Shown: positions 22,945 through 32,508 of the stretch, piece after piece | Layout: every line of letters starts with the position of its first letter | Position numbering within the stretch: the stretch's first letter is position 1 | Source: Mucidula mucida | Lineage: Eukaryota; Basidiomycota; Agaricomycetes; Agaricales; Physalacriaceae | DNA length: 32,508 nt | Direction of reading: 5' to 3' | Assembly: GCA_015501055.1 (NCBI GenBank) | Contig: JADNYV010000387.1 | Location: forward strand, 1-32,508 | Made by a program: the position numbers and the translations under genes | Notes under the pieces: generated by a model | Told to the model about the DNA's origin: nothing | Databases searched by the model: none | The model's input: only the letters and a program-made list of their open reading frames with translations

Positions 22945-25315
22945 GTCCAGAAATAAATCCAAACCCGCCATCTATCTATCCTAGGAATACCTATACCAAT
23001 CAATCCCCGCTCGCGCTATATCAGCATCAGACACCCTCAACGCCCTGTTCCCATACCCTTCCCTCCTACTCGTCAAAAACCCCTGATCTGGCTTAGTCTT
23101 GAAATACTCCACCAAAAACCTCGCAAACGCCTCGAGGTCCTCTCCAGAATCCTCCTTGCCCGAATCCTCCTCCGGAACCGTCACCCAGGATTCGAACAAA
23201 GAATCCCAATCAACCTCCGACTCCACGTCATACCCCTCCTCCCTCGGCGGCTGCACATACACCGGCAACGAGGGAATCGGAACCGGATATCTACACACCA
23301 AACTCCCCGGAAACCCCTCCGGGCACTGTTTCTTCCACCCTTCAATCATCCCCCACAGCTCAACGCACACCCACTGCGTCTCTTGCACGCTCAAAACCCG
23401 GACTCTCCTCTCCCTCTCCCACTGCTGCATCGTCTTGAACGAAGCCATGAACGGTAAACGATCCGCGCCGAGGAGGATGGCGATGCTATGTAGGCCTTGG
23501 AATGTGTTTGTGACGAGCAGCATGCAGTCGTTGGAGAATATGTAGGGCGCGGTGCACCATGCGACGTATCGGAGGACGTCGAACTCGCGGAGGATACTCG
23601 ACGTGAGACTTGGCGGAAGGTAGGTTTGGTGCTGGGGGGAGGACTGCTTCGAGGGGTGAATAAGCGCTGGTGAAGAAAGAGGTTATGCTTACCGTATTCC
23701 TCTGTTGGTAAGTCGTCGGACGGTAAGCACCATAGTAGAGTATGTACTCGCTTGCAGCGTTAATGTTTGAACTTTGTAGTGCAAGGTAGAACAATGGGCA
23801 CCATCGATTGACCATCTAAATAGACAATGGCAAGTAATGTGACTTTATGTGCACGAGGTTCTACATTTGGGTATCGCGTCCCTTCAGATGGTCTGGTCGG
23901 CTCGTACGGGGAGGTCTCGTTGAAAGATTTGATTTGGGAACAGATACAATCTGATTAAAGTGGTGTAAGCTTGCACAGAAAGTGTACATAGTAGAGGAGA
24001 TATCATACTCACAGACGAGCTATCTGCATAGCATATACAACTGGCGGTCCGTACTTCGCTAATTCCAGTGCCACTGAGCAGCCTCGAGAAATTGCGTGGA
24101 GTGCTACAAGACGTCGCTGGAGGTAAAACGTGATAATCAGAAGGAGGCTGTCATCAATGAGAAAAACCATGAGAGTAGGGTTCTTGTCGGTGGCAAGATG
24201 GATAGCGACATGAAAGTAAGTAAGGAGCTTGAAAGGAACTGCTTGTCCTCGCTTGGCATCGCCTTTGCCGAAAATGCCGACCCCGCGTTTTTTTCCTTCT
24301 TCCTTCTTTTCCTCGCGTCGATACCACTTGAACCCGTGCGAACTCGTATATCACAACGACTGTGGCGCGTTGGTGGTAGAACACTTGAGTAAGCACTTTC
24401 TTGCATCGATATGAACCTTGGACGTCCCGGTTACGTGTTGTTTCCTCAACGCTATGTTATCCTTCGTGCGAGTATGCCATTGATGTATCGGCGCTCAGCG
24501 GTTTCCTCTAGACGCGCCCAGCCGGGTTCTTGCATTAGAAACAACGCGGTAAGTACTTGTATGTTCATGTCGTATTTCAAACGAATAATCAGAAAACAAG
24601 AGTCTAGCCACTTGTATATCCCTTTGCGAGTGGCCTCATATAGGCTGATAATCAGATGGGTATGTATGTGTGGCTTAATCGCTGGTGATCGTCTCCTTTG
24701 AATAGTCGGCTACCTGGTACGTGTTTTCTCGAAATCCTTCAATGACGAGAGCTAGGGCGGCTTCATACTTCACTGTATCCAATTTCCGGAGAGGCGTGCT
24801 TTTCCTATCTCCATGCGCACTGATACTCGAGTTCCTACCTGGGCCAGCACGGAATGCAAAATCTGTATCATCCGACGTGTTTAAATGAAAACGTTCTAGG
24901 AGTCCACTACATAGATCGTGGTGCGTTTGGGATAAAACGCTCCAGTCAGCACTTTCCTCCAGACGCTCTTGGACGTTCCGTTTCCTCAAGGCTAAATCCC
25001 ACTGTCCTACCCTACGTGCGATTTACGCTAAACAGTGAACTCCAAACTCATCTAGGGCGGGTATGTATGTGCGCTGGTGATTGTCTGATTCGGCTACGTG
25101 AAATGCCTGGTACGTGTTTCCTCGAAACAGTCTGGTGAAAGCTTTAACGGCTTCACGTCTGGCCAGATGTCACCGTATCCGATTTCCGGAGAGGCGTGCT
25201 TTTTCGCTCTAAACGCAATTATACTCAGTGCTCTTGAGTTCGTACGGTACACAAAATCTGGTTGGTACGACGTGTATAAAATCTAAAATGGCTCATCAAT
25301 CCTAGGAGTCCAATA
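22945..25315. repeat. Direct segmental duplication, copy B
   Basis: This is the counterpart of 17222-19195. The right end again reads TCCTAGGAGTCCAA. It is about 0.4 kb longer than copy A because the right-hand module is present twice: around 24700-24900, and again at 25075-25315 with TTTCCGGAGAGGCGTGCTTT in both. The second module matches copy A's end (19060-19195) more closely than the first does. Confidence 0.88.
22981..23650 (-). CDS. Unidentified protein, duplicated gene copy B
   Basis: This is a paralogue of 17259-17920. The frame reads from LPPSLTSSILREFDVLRYVA (near 23610) through SFKTMQQWERERRVRVLSV to GYGNRALRVSDADIARAGID and a stop at 22981. The acidic middle part is longer than in copy A (DSGKEDSGEDLE). 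The amino-terminal exon is not resolved. An ATG at 23523 is the first inside the conserved frame, but conservation goes further upstream. No domain is recognised and no lesion is seen in the conserved part. Confidence 0.55.
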
Positions 25316-25454
25316 TGGAAAGCCGGAGCACCACGCTTTTTGATCGCACGATTTAGAGGACGGGACCTCTGGAACCGCCCATCCCTGCTAGTTAGGCACC
25401 AGTAAATGATAGTGAATAAATATATTTCAGGGAATATCATGTCGCGCGTAAAGT
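25316..25454. other. Short intergenic gap
   Basis: This lies between the end of duplication copy B and the stop codon of the dioxygenase gene, and probably contains the latter's 3' untranslated region. Nothing else was seen. Confidence 0.4.
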
Positions 25455-28400
25455 CTATTCCCGACACCACATCCGCCACATCCGTGTTACTTCTTCTAAC
25501 TCCTCTGGCGACAAGTTCGCACGCGCCTTCACCATCTTCTTGAACTGTGCAATGTCTAGACGCTTTACCTTGCAGAGAATATGCTCCGTCGTAAACACAT
25601 TGTAGTTCATCCGACGGCGCAGATTTTCCGGTATAGTCTCTCTCAACATCCTATCCACCTTCTCGAACGCGTCAGCCACATCTTCTGCCGACTCGAAGTC
25701 GGTATAACCCAGTGCCCGAAGACCAGTCATCGCGCCTTTTTGCTTCAAATCGCTCCATAAGAGCTCTCCCATCTCTTTATATGTCGGCATTTTGACGGCT
25801 CCTGCAATGGTATAGTCACTCGCCAGCAAATACGCCTGCAATGGCCCAAAGCCCGGAAACGCAGACTCCCTGTTAACTTTACCCTTGAGGAATAGCTTGT
25901 ATACCTGCGTGAATGCTGGAAACTCCGCGTTTAGCAACCAGGAAGTCAGATCTGGAGCTTCGGTGGCGGCTGCATAGACTGAAGCATGTTCAACGCTGCG
26001 ACGCGTCCAAACGCCATACGCGCAACCATCACAAAAGTACTTCTCCATATCCTTCCCATCCATGGAGTCTTCCAAGGCATCGCGGGAAGTGGCGTAAATG
26101 GTGTTCCAGTCATCGAGACCGTCAAAGAAAATGTGCTGCTCGCTATGCAGAAACTGAGAATTATGGGTGATGCCACGATGAATCAGGGCACTGAACAGCC
26201 CTTCCTTTGTTCGCAGATGAGAGCTTCCGAACGGTCCATTGTCAGCAAGAATAAGTCGCCGGGACGTTGCTAAATCGCGCCAAGGAATCTTCTTGTCATC
26301 CATAGATACCATATGTTTCAAAAACGACCGATACGCAGTGTAGAAGCTCTTAACAGCCTTGGATGATGCAGTCGGAGGTTCAGGAAGGGAGAAGAATGGA
26401 TTTCGAGCCAATGGGTAGAGTGGTTCCAGTAGGCTGATGAGGAATCGGTGATGATCGGCCTTCTTGGGTGAGTCGCTTGAAGAGAAGCGAGCCAGGGCAC
26501 TCTGAACCAGCGTAGTCATGCGGCCGGGCAGAATACGCTGCTGTGGCGTGCGCCAGCAGTCAACGATAAGATTGATTTGGGTTAAAACCTCTCGAGTGGC
26601 ATCATCCGCAATGTGCAGATTCGCTGTACACCACTCTTCAACCTTAGCAAAGGAAGGTTTGTTATCACCCTTATCTCCAAAAACTAACCGGCGCATTGAT
26701 TTGTCGCATGCTTCAATAACTGGCCAATGAAGGAGTACCGTTGGGCCATATGTGGCGACCAGTCGAAAGACTAAATGGGATGCGGGACATCCTCGCTCGA
26801 AGTCGCTATTGAAGTCCAACCATTCCGATACAATCCGCATAAGTCGCTCCTTGACTTGACGCATATCTGCTTTATTCACGCGGCGTGCAGGAAACTGCAT
26901 AGTCGAAAGCTGACGAGTAGCGGAAACGGATAGGGATGGAATGTAGACAGAAGCCTTGAAATGTTTTTTGACTGCTTCCTTGGATGCACGAACGTCCGTG
27001 AAGGCAGCAATGACATCGTTGCATAACGCCTTCATCCAATGCTCCGTTGACGTTTCAACACTTCTCCATGCGTGGTCCACCTCTACTTCGATCCATTTCC
27101 ACATTGCCATGTGTGAAAGGAGAAGCTCTTGATTCTCGAGACGAGATAATATATCGGTCCCATCACGTCGAGCCTTCAAGAAGCGAAGATGAGCAGCCGC
27201 ATTCCCTAGCAAAGCCACCGCGTCCTCTGACTTATCAGACTCTGCGGCATCTAGAAATCCATTCCAGGAATCCAAATTGTCTCCAACGAGTTCCAACACA
27301 TACGTGCCCAAGTGCTTGTACAGTTGTTTAAACTCTATGAGCTCCAACGCTTGTAGAAGAGGTGTCGTCGGCTCCGTATTTGAATCGCACTCTGAATCTA
27401 AGAAATGAAGATTTATACACCATTACATGTCACGAACTCTCATCCGACCTTGATCATAGGTTACATGCTGTCTCGTTTGTTTCACTGGAGGCCCATCTGC
27501 TACTTCCGCTTCAGCTTTCCGCTTTCCGGCACGAGTTCCTGCTTTCTTCTTTCGAGCGGTCTTGGTCTCGCTGGACTTTGAAGATCCGCCCGCTCGTGAT
27601 TTTTTGAAGATGCCTAGCATCATATTTAGCTTGAATCCAAGAGAGGGTTTTGAACACTTACTGCGTCGTTTTTGTGCTGTACCTCCTACTGGGCCACCCT
27701 CTTGTTCGGCCAAAGCACATACAGGAATACCGGCAGCACCGTCGCGACACAACGCCTCATACGCCTCTGCAATAGCACTGTTCAACAGCGCATTTCCGAA
27801 TGAAAGATTGCGTAGCTCTGAATCGTCCGATGCCTGCAAGGCGCAATAATGTTCCCATGTCGTTGCGGCCTTCAACGCCTCCATCGTCTCCATGCTCAAA
27901 GGACCCTCAGCGCAGTCTTTACTACTCCATCCCGGACCCCGAGGCCATGGTCGAGCAACTATACGTTGATTGTCCTTCACTAGACTGATAGCAGCGAGAA
28001 TCGCGTCACGATCCAGCCTAACCAAAACTTCGGCAGGCGCTTGCAGTATTAGGTACGTCGCGAACTGAACTATACCGCGTGCCATACAGTCGAGATACGC
28101 TTCAGGATCCATGATTGACAAGCCATTGGAGATCATATTGGGACTGTTGGTAAATGGCCGTTCCTTAAAGAACGAATCATGACTATAACAAACATATCTC
28201 AGCTTAAACATCAACAAAGGAAGAGTGACACACCTCCAGACCTGCATCTCTGGTGCAATACAAAAAACCTCAGCAGCCTTCTGCTTTCCTTTTAATGGTG
28301 CAGCTCCAAACAACCATGATGAGGTACCCTCGAAGAAGTGAGTAGGACAATAGGCGACGGCGGTAATGCGAATATACGGCGGAGCATTGACAGGCTGAGC

Positions 28401-29322
28401 AGTCTTGAAAACGGGTGCGCTTCCTCCATGCATATGCAGACCTGAAAATCCGTAGGAACAATCACCATGCAGCACCCAACAAATACCCAGCTCCACCAGA
28501 AAAAAAAGCTGCTCCTCGACGCGTGAATCGTCCTTCGACAACATATGCATGGAAGTGAAGCCGGCGGTTAGGTCATGACCATCAATATGAATAACACCAA
28601 AGGCACCCAGCTGCGAAATGCCTTCAGACGCCTCTATTGTCTCACCAGTGTCGGGATCAATGTGCGTGAAGGTTACTGATTCGTTGGGCCCAACAGCAGC
28701 GGCCATGTTCAGCTGGAAAGCCGGCGTTGTTGTATTGTTGTGTGGGCCAATCCGTGGCATGTTGATACTGTCAACCTGCGCTTCGAGAGTCTCCAGGGCT
28801 TCCGCGGGTACATACGAGTGAAGAGCTTTGACACTTGACTGCCCGATAACCTGATGATATTTCATTTCAGCTCTATATCCAGTGAGGGTATTCAATAAAC
28901 GTACCTTAGTAAAGTTGTTACACAACTTGAGGTGCGGGTCGTCAATGTATTCATCAGTACGCTTGAGACCAACTGCCGGCTGCAAAAGCTGTCGCAGATG
29001 TTGGTGGTTGGGCCCGATGGTATAGGCGCGTGCTCCCACATGAGCGGGAACTTTACGAGGAGACCGCTCAAAAGCAGTCTCGGTTGCCGTCAGCTCTTCC
29101 TCAGTACCAAGAATGTTGTTGCGCAGAGCAGCGCGCGCCTTCTTCTCTTCGTCCGTGAATTGATTTCTGGAAAGCTGGTCAATATTATGTGCGCCACATT
29201 TGAGATTGGACTCACGGCCCTAAACCGAACGTCTTCAGTGCATCTGCCTGTCCCGGCGGACCGTACATGTTCCTCACAAATACCAACGCTGGTTTCTCCT
29301 TGGGATCCAATTTGAGGAAACC
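25455..29322 (-). CDS. Putative TET/JBP-type 2OG-Fe(II) dioxygenase with long C-terminal extension, 5'-truncated
   Basis: It would oxidise a modified or methylated base using 2-oxoglutarate and Fe(II), if the family call is right. Exons from the LTR border: 29322-29216, 29166-28905, 28850-28234, 28182-27662, 27613-27449 and 27397-25455. They join in one frame to about 1204 residues. The core shows an HID metal motif (codons near 28589) in FGVIHIDGHD. A distal His follows in FSGLHMHGGSAP (near 28430), and an Arg in YIRITAVAY (near 28370) is a 2OG-binding candidate. A Lys/Arg-rich nuclear-signal-like linker (KKSRAGGSSKSS and onward) leads to about 650 residues that I do not recognise. The 27398-27448 intron fuses the two parts. 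Three introns (28851-28904, 28183-28233, 27614-27661) are multiples of three and stop-free. A Gypsy LTR abuts 29322, so the original start is lost from the window. Confidence 0.65.
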
Positions 29323-29851
29323 TGTTAGCGACTGACTAAGCCACGAGACTCAACCAGGTACCACAGCAAGAACTAAGGAAGAAAGTGTTCGCGTTCGTAA
29401 GACTAGGCTAGGCCAGGTGTATAAACGAGATCGGAACTAAAGTACAATGATACTACACTACTGCTTATATACTAGTAAGTCTGTGTTTGAGAATTCCTTG
29501 TCCATACACGTTTCCACTAGGGATGCTCCACGCCCTTGACCCAGTGTTGTATGCTACTAGTCCGTGAAACCATTAAATACGAGTGGTAACTGCATGTAAG
29601 TAATAATACTGAAACAACCATGTGTACTACAAGTGTCGGTGGTGTGTATACAATAGGGAGTCCATGAGGTATTGGCATGTATGATGTCATCCATGTGTTG
29701 GGCGTGTGTCCAACATGAGTACGGCTTCGGTAATGAAAAGGAGTATGATCGGTGACGAAACAGATGATGAAACAGTCCGTTGGTTGATAAGACAAGCCCC
29801 CCGATAAGATATGATAAGATTGAAAATGTGAAAATATGGCGATTCATAACA
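29323..29851 (-). mobile_element. 3' LTR of Ty3/Gypsy element
   Basis: It is 529 bp and in minus-strand sense begins TGTTATGAATCGCC at 29851 and ends CGCTAACA at 29323. It follows the element's polypurine tract and pol gene directly. If Gypsy rules hold, the base run at 29318-29322 (AAACC) should recur at the far 5' end of the element, outside the window. It carries several private transitions relative to the other two copies. Confidence 0.97.
29464..29471 (-). promoter_or_regulatory. LTR TATA box facing the dioxygenase gene
   Basis: TATATAAG on the minus strand, also present in the solo LTR (13007-13014) and the left LTR. It points toward lower coordinates, into the dioxygenase gene. Between it and 29268 no ATG occurs on the minus strand. 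Confidence 0.6.
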
Positions 29852-29864
29852 TCACCCCCTCCTT
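29852..29864 (-). other. Polypurine tract (plus-strand primer site)
   Basis: On the minus strand AAGGAGGGGGTGA lies immediately before the 3' LTR, as required for retrotransposon second-strand priming. It overlaps the pol stop codon TAA (29863-29865). Confidence 0.85.
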
Positions 29865-32508
29865 AAGGCGCAAGTTCCATTCTGCGCCAGAGTCGCTCCA
29901 TGAGGGCCGCAGAGGGTAGTGTGACGTCAAGGGGTTCGGTGTCAGGCCGTGGCATGGGTCGGAATAGATGTGATGGAAATTGCGACATGGGGACTTCAAT
30001 GCGAGCAAGCACGGGTGGCTTCGGCTTGTTCGGATATTGTTGGTGGAAATTGCTGATAGCTTCGTCGGCATTTTTGAGATTGCATGCCGGTTCCCATGTC
30101 TGCTTGTGTGTGCCATAACCTTTCCAGTGAACCTTGTATTGGAAACCCCCGTGGTACTTGCGGGAATTAACCACTTTCTCAACCTCCCATTCGGGTTTGG
30201 CTCCTTCCAGCACAGGTGGTGGACGCGTGTCTCGGGGCTGCGTCAGAAATTGCGGCTCGTGGTAAGGCGTCAACAGGGCCTCATTGAACACGGGATGAAT
30301 GCTTTTCCATGTGTGAGGAATCTGGAGCTTGTAAGAGCTCGTCCCAACTTTCTTGATCACTTTGAACGGCCCAAAGTGTTTGTCATCGAGCTTCTTCATT
30401 GGTCGGTCCGTGCTGAGATTCGTCCCTTCCAGCCATACTTTGTCGCCTTCCTTGTACTCTACTGCCTCTGTTCGCTTCCTGTCATAAAACCGTTTCATGT
30501 CTTCTTTTGCCATTTTCAATGCCAACCCCACTTTGTCCCATGTTTTCCTCATGCCGTCGGCAAACTCCTGCGCAGTCTCGTTTCTTGATGCCGTTTTTGG
30601 AGCGGTGCCTTTGTAGGGGTGTCTGCCCATGTCTGCAAAGAACGGAGTGACTTTGGTCGCCGAGTGAACTCGATCGTTGTAAACGAATTCAGCAGAGGGT
30701 AGCCATTCGTGCCAGTCGTTCTGATGGTAGTTGACAAATAACCGTAAGAAATGTTCTATCTCTTGGTTCAGCCGTTCCGTCTGCCCATTTGCCTGTGGAT
30801 GATACGCCGTTGTAAAGTTTCCTTGTATGCCCAACAACCGGTACAACTCCTTCATAAAACGCGAGTGGTATTGTGGACCGCGATCATGTATCATCTGTTG
30901 TGGCATCCCATGTATGGGGAAAATGCGATCACGGTAAATGCGGGCCATGCCTTCTGACGTCAGAGTGGTGTGTGTTGGTATAATGCGTAATCGTTTTGTG
31001 AAGTGGTCCACAAACGTGCTGATTGCGTTGTATCCTCCTGATTCCGGCAGTTCTCCGATCATATCCGTCCCTACTACCTCCCATGGCTCGCTTGGCACAT
31101 CAATAGGGTGAAGAGGTGCAGCCGGCTTTGTGTGATGTGACTTTGTAACCTGGCATTTTTGACACCCTTCCACGTATTTGCGGACATCTCGGCTGATTCC
31201 TGGCCACCAATAGGTGCGTGTGATCAACTCAAGAGTCTTGTACCGTCCCGGATGCCCTGCAAGCTGTGCATCATGGTGCATTCCAATAACTCTTCCCCGC
31301 AATTCCTTGTCCTTTGGTATGTAAATACGATCCTTCCATATAATAAGTCCATTTTCCTTCTCTTCCCATCCTTTTTCTTTGTTTTCTAATGCTTTTTGTA
31401 CGTATCTGTCTTTGTTTTCTTTTCTTTGTTTGATCTTGTTAAGTAATTCGTCCTCCGGTGTATCTACTGTATGTAAAGAAAATTGAATTTGTGAAATAAA
31501 AAACTCTGGCGTGAGCAAAACAATGTTTTCGTTATCTTTTTCCCCCTTCTCAAGGCCTGTCATCCTTGACAAGGCATCAGCTTTCCCCATTGTCTTGCCC
31601 GGCTTGTGAATCATCTGTATGTCATACTCTGCCAACTCCGTAACCCATCTCGCCTGCCTCCGATTCAACTTCTGTGGCTTCCGGAAGTACTGGAGGTTTT
31701 GATGATTGGTGAAAACCTCCACCGTCTCCGTTGCTCCTAAAAGATACTGCCTCCAGTCATCAATTGAGTCCATGATGGCCATCATTTCTTTGTCGTAGAT
31801 CTCGTAGTTGCGTTCAACTTCATTTAACGCGCGAGATCGGAAAGCTACTGGTCTCCATTTTCCGTCAACAAACTGGGAAAGAACCGCCCCATTTGCATAG
31901 TTCAAGGAGTCCGCCTCGACTCGAAACTTGCCGTCATCGCGTGGTACAATCAGAACGGGTTCTTCCGTCATCCTCCGTTTCAACTCCTCAAACGCCTCGT
32001 GCTGCTCCATGCCCCAAACCCCACTTGCCCTTCCCGGTTAGCGATGTCAACGGCTTTGCTACTCCCGCAAATCCCCAAATGAAACGTCGGTAGAAGTTGC
32101 AGAAGCCCAGGAATGACTGCACTTCCTTCTTCTTCGTCGGCTCCTTCCATTCCTTCACTACGGCCACTTTTGCCGGATCCATCTTCACTTCTCCTCCTCC
32201 AACAATAACTCCTAAGTAATCTACAGTCTGTGCCTCAAAACTACATTTCTCGGGTTTTAAATACAGCTTATTTACTCGTAATATCTCCAATACCTTTCGT
32301 ACAATCTGTCTATGCTCCCCGAGAGTGTTCGTAAAGATAAGTATATCATCCAGGTAAACTATAACATGTCCGCCGTCAATCAACTCCTTCAAGATGTGAT
32401 TCATGAACGATTGGAACATTGCCGGCGAGTTTGTGAGTCCGAAGAACATTACTAATGGCTCGAACAGCCCTCGGTTTGTTCTAAACGCCGCTTCCACTCA
32501 TCACCGTC
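29863..32508 (-). mobile_element. pol: Ty3/Gypsy chromovirus-type pol (partial, frameshifted)
   Basis: This is a retrotransposon polyprotein in minus sense, with its 5' part outside the window. The reverse transcriptase end (32497-31988) has FGLTNSPAMFQ and the active-site VYLDDILIF. The second frame (32010-29863) has RNase H with EADSLNYANGAVLSQ, YEIYDKEMMAI and the ADALSRM end. The integrase has an HHCC finger (GHPGRYKT, CQKCQ), then catalytic GTDMIGE, HDRGPQYHS and NGQTERLNQE. A C-terminal chromodomain carries YKVHWKGYG and TWEP. Protease and gag lie outside the window. The two frames meet near 32010 with a one-base offset, so this copy is probably defective. Canonical Asp in RNase H TDH is Asn here (FTNHQNL). 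The element sits in the dioxygenase gene in the same orientation. Confidence 0.95.

Overview
The window looks like a transposon-rich stretch of a basidiomycete (Agaricomycete) genome. The reasons are many short introns of about 45-55 nt with GT..AG ends, proteins of families largely restricted to or expanded in mushroom-forming fungi (DUF6535 membrane proteins, DUF6532, Plavaka transposase, a TET/JBP-like dioxygenase), and a chromodomain-bearing Ty3/Gypsy retrotransposon. No tRNA, rRNA or CRISPR array was seen. All family names come from reading the translations by eye; no search was run.

Left part (1-13.3 kb). Two DUF6535 genes lie head to head (430-2265 on the minus strand, 9624-13277 on the plus strand). 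Their homology runs about 0.2 kb upstream of each start codon and stops at about 2500 and 8936, so they form an inverted duplication. The 6.4 kb between the arms holds an apparently intact DUF6532 gene (2958-5320, minus, 12 exons) and a divergent, apparently intact Plavaka transposase gene (5542-8795, plus, 4 exons). Both DUF6535 copies are damaged. The left has a frameshifting 31-bp tandem duplication and an LTR insertion. The right has lost a splice acceptor, has two stop codons and a frameshift, and carries a 529-bp solo LTR flanked by the 5-bp target duplication CAGCC. A 0.47 kb foldback/MITE-like element sits in the right promoter only.

Middle part (13.3-25.3 kb). A remnant zone (14114-14420) joins a scrap of DUF6535 to a scrap resembling the 3' end of the gene at 19772-21945. 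Then follow a WD40-type gene (14810-16743, minus), a direct segmental duplication (17222-19195 and 22945-25315) carrying an unidentified gene in each copy, and a gene for a Q/P/N-rich disordered protein (19772-21945, plus).

Right part (25.4-32.5 kb). A putative TET/JBP-type 2-oxoglutarate/Fe(II) dioxygenase fused to a long C-terminal domain that I do not recognise (25455-29322, minus) is cut at its 5' side by a Ty3/Gypsy element (29323 to beyond the window end). The element's 3' LTR points into the gene. The first ATG after the LTR TATA box is in frame with the dioxygenase and precedes all the predicted catalytic residues, so the LTR could drive a shortened enzyme.

Taken together, one LTR family has landed three times in this window, each time in a gene and each time in the sense orientation. 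LTR differences are mostly transitions, many at CpG. That fits cytosine methylation and deamination, in a window that also encodes a possible 5-methylcytosine oxidase.
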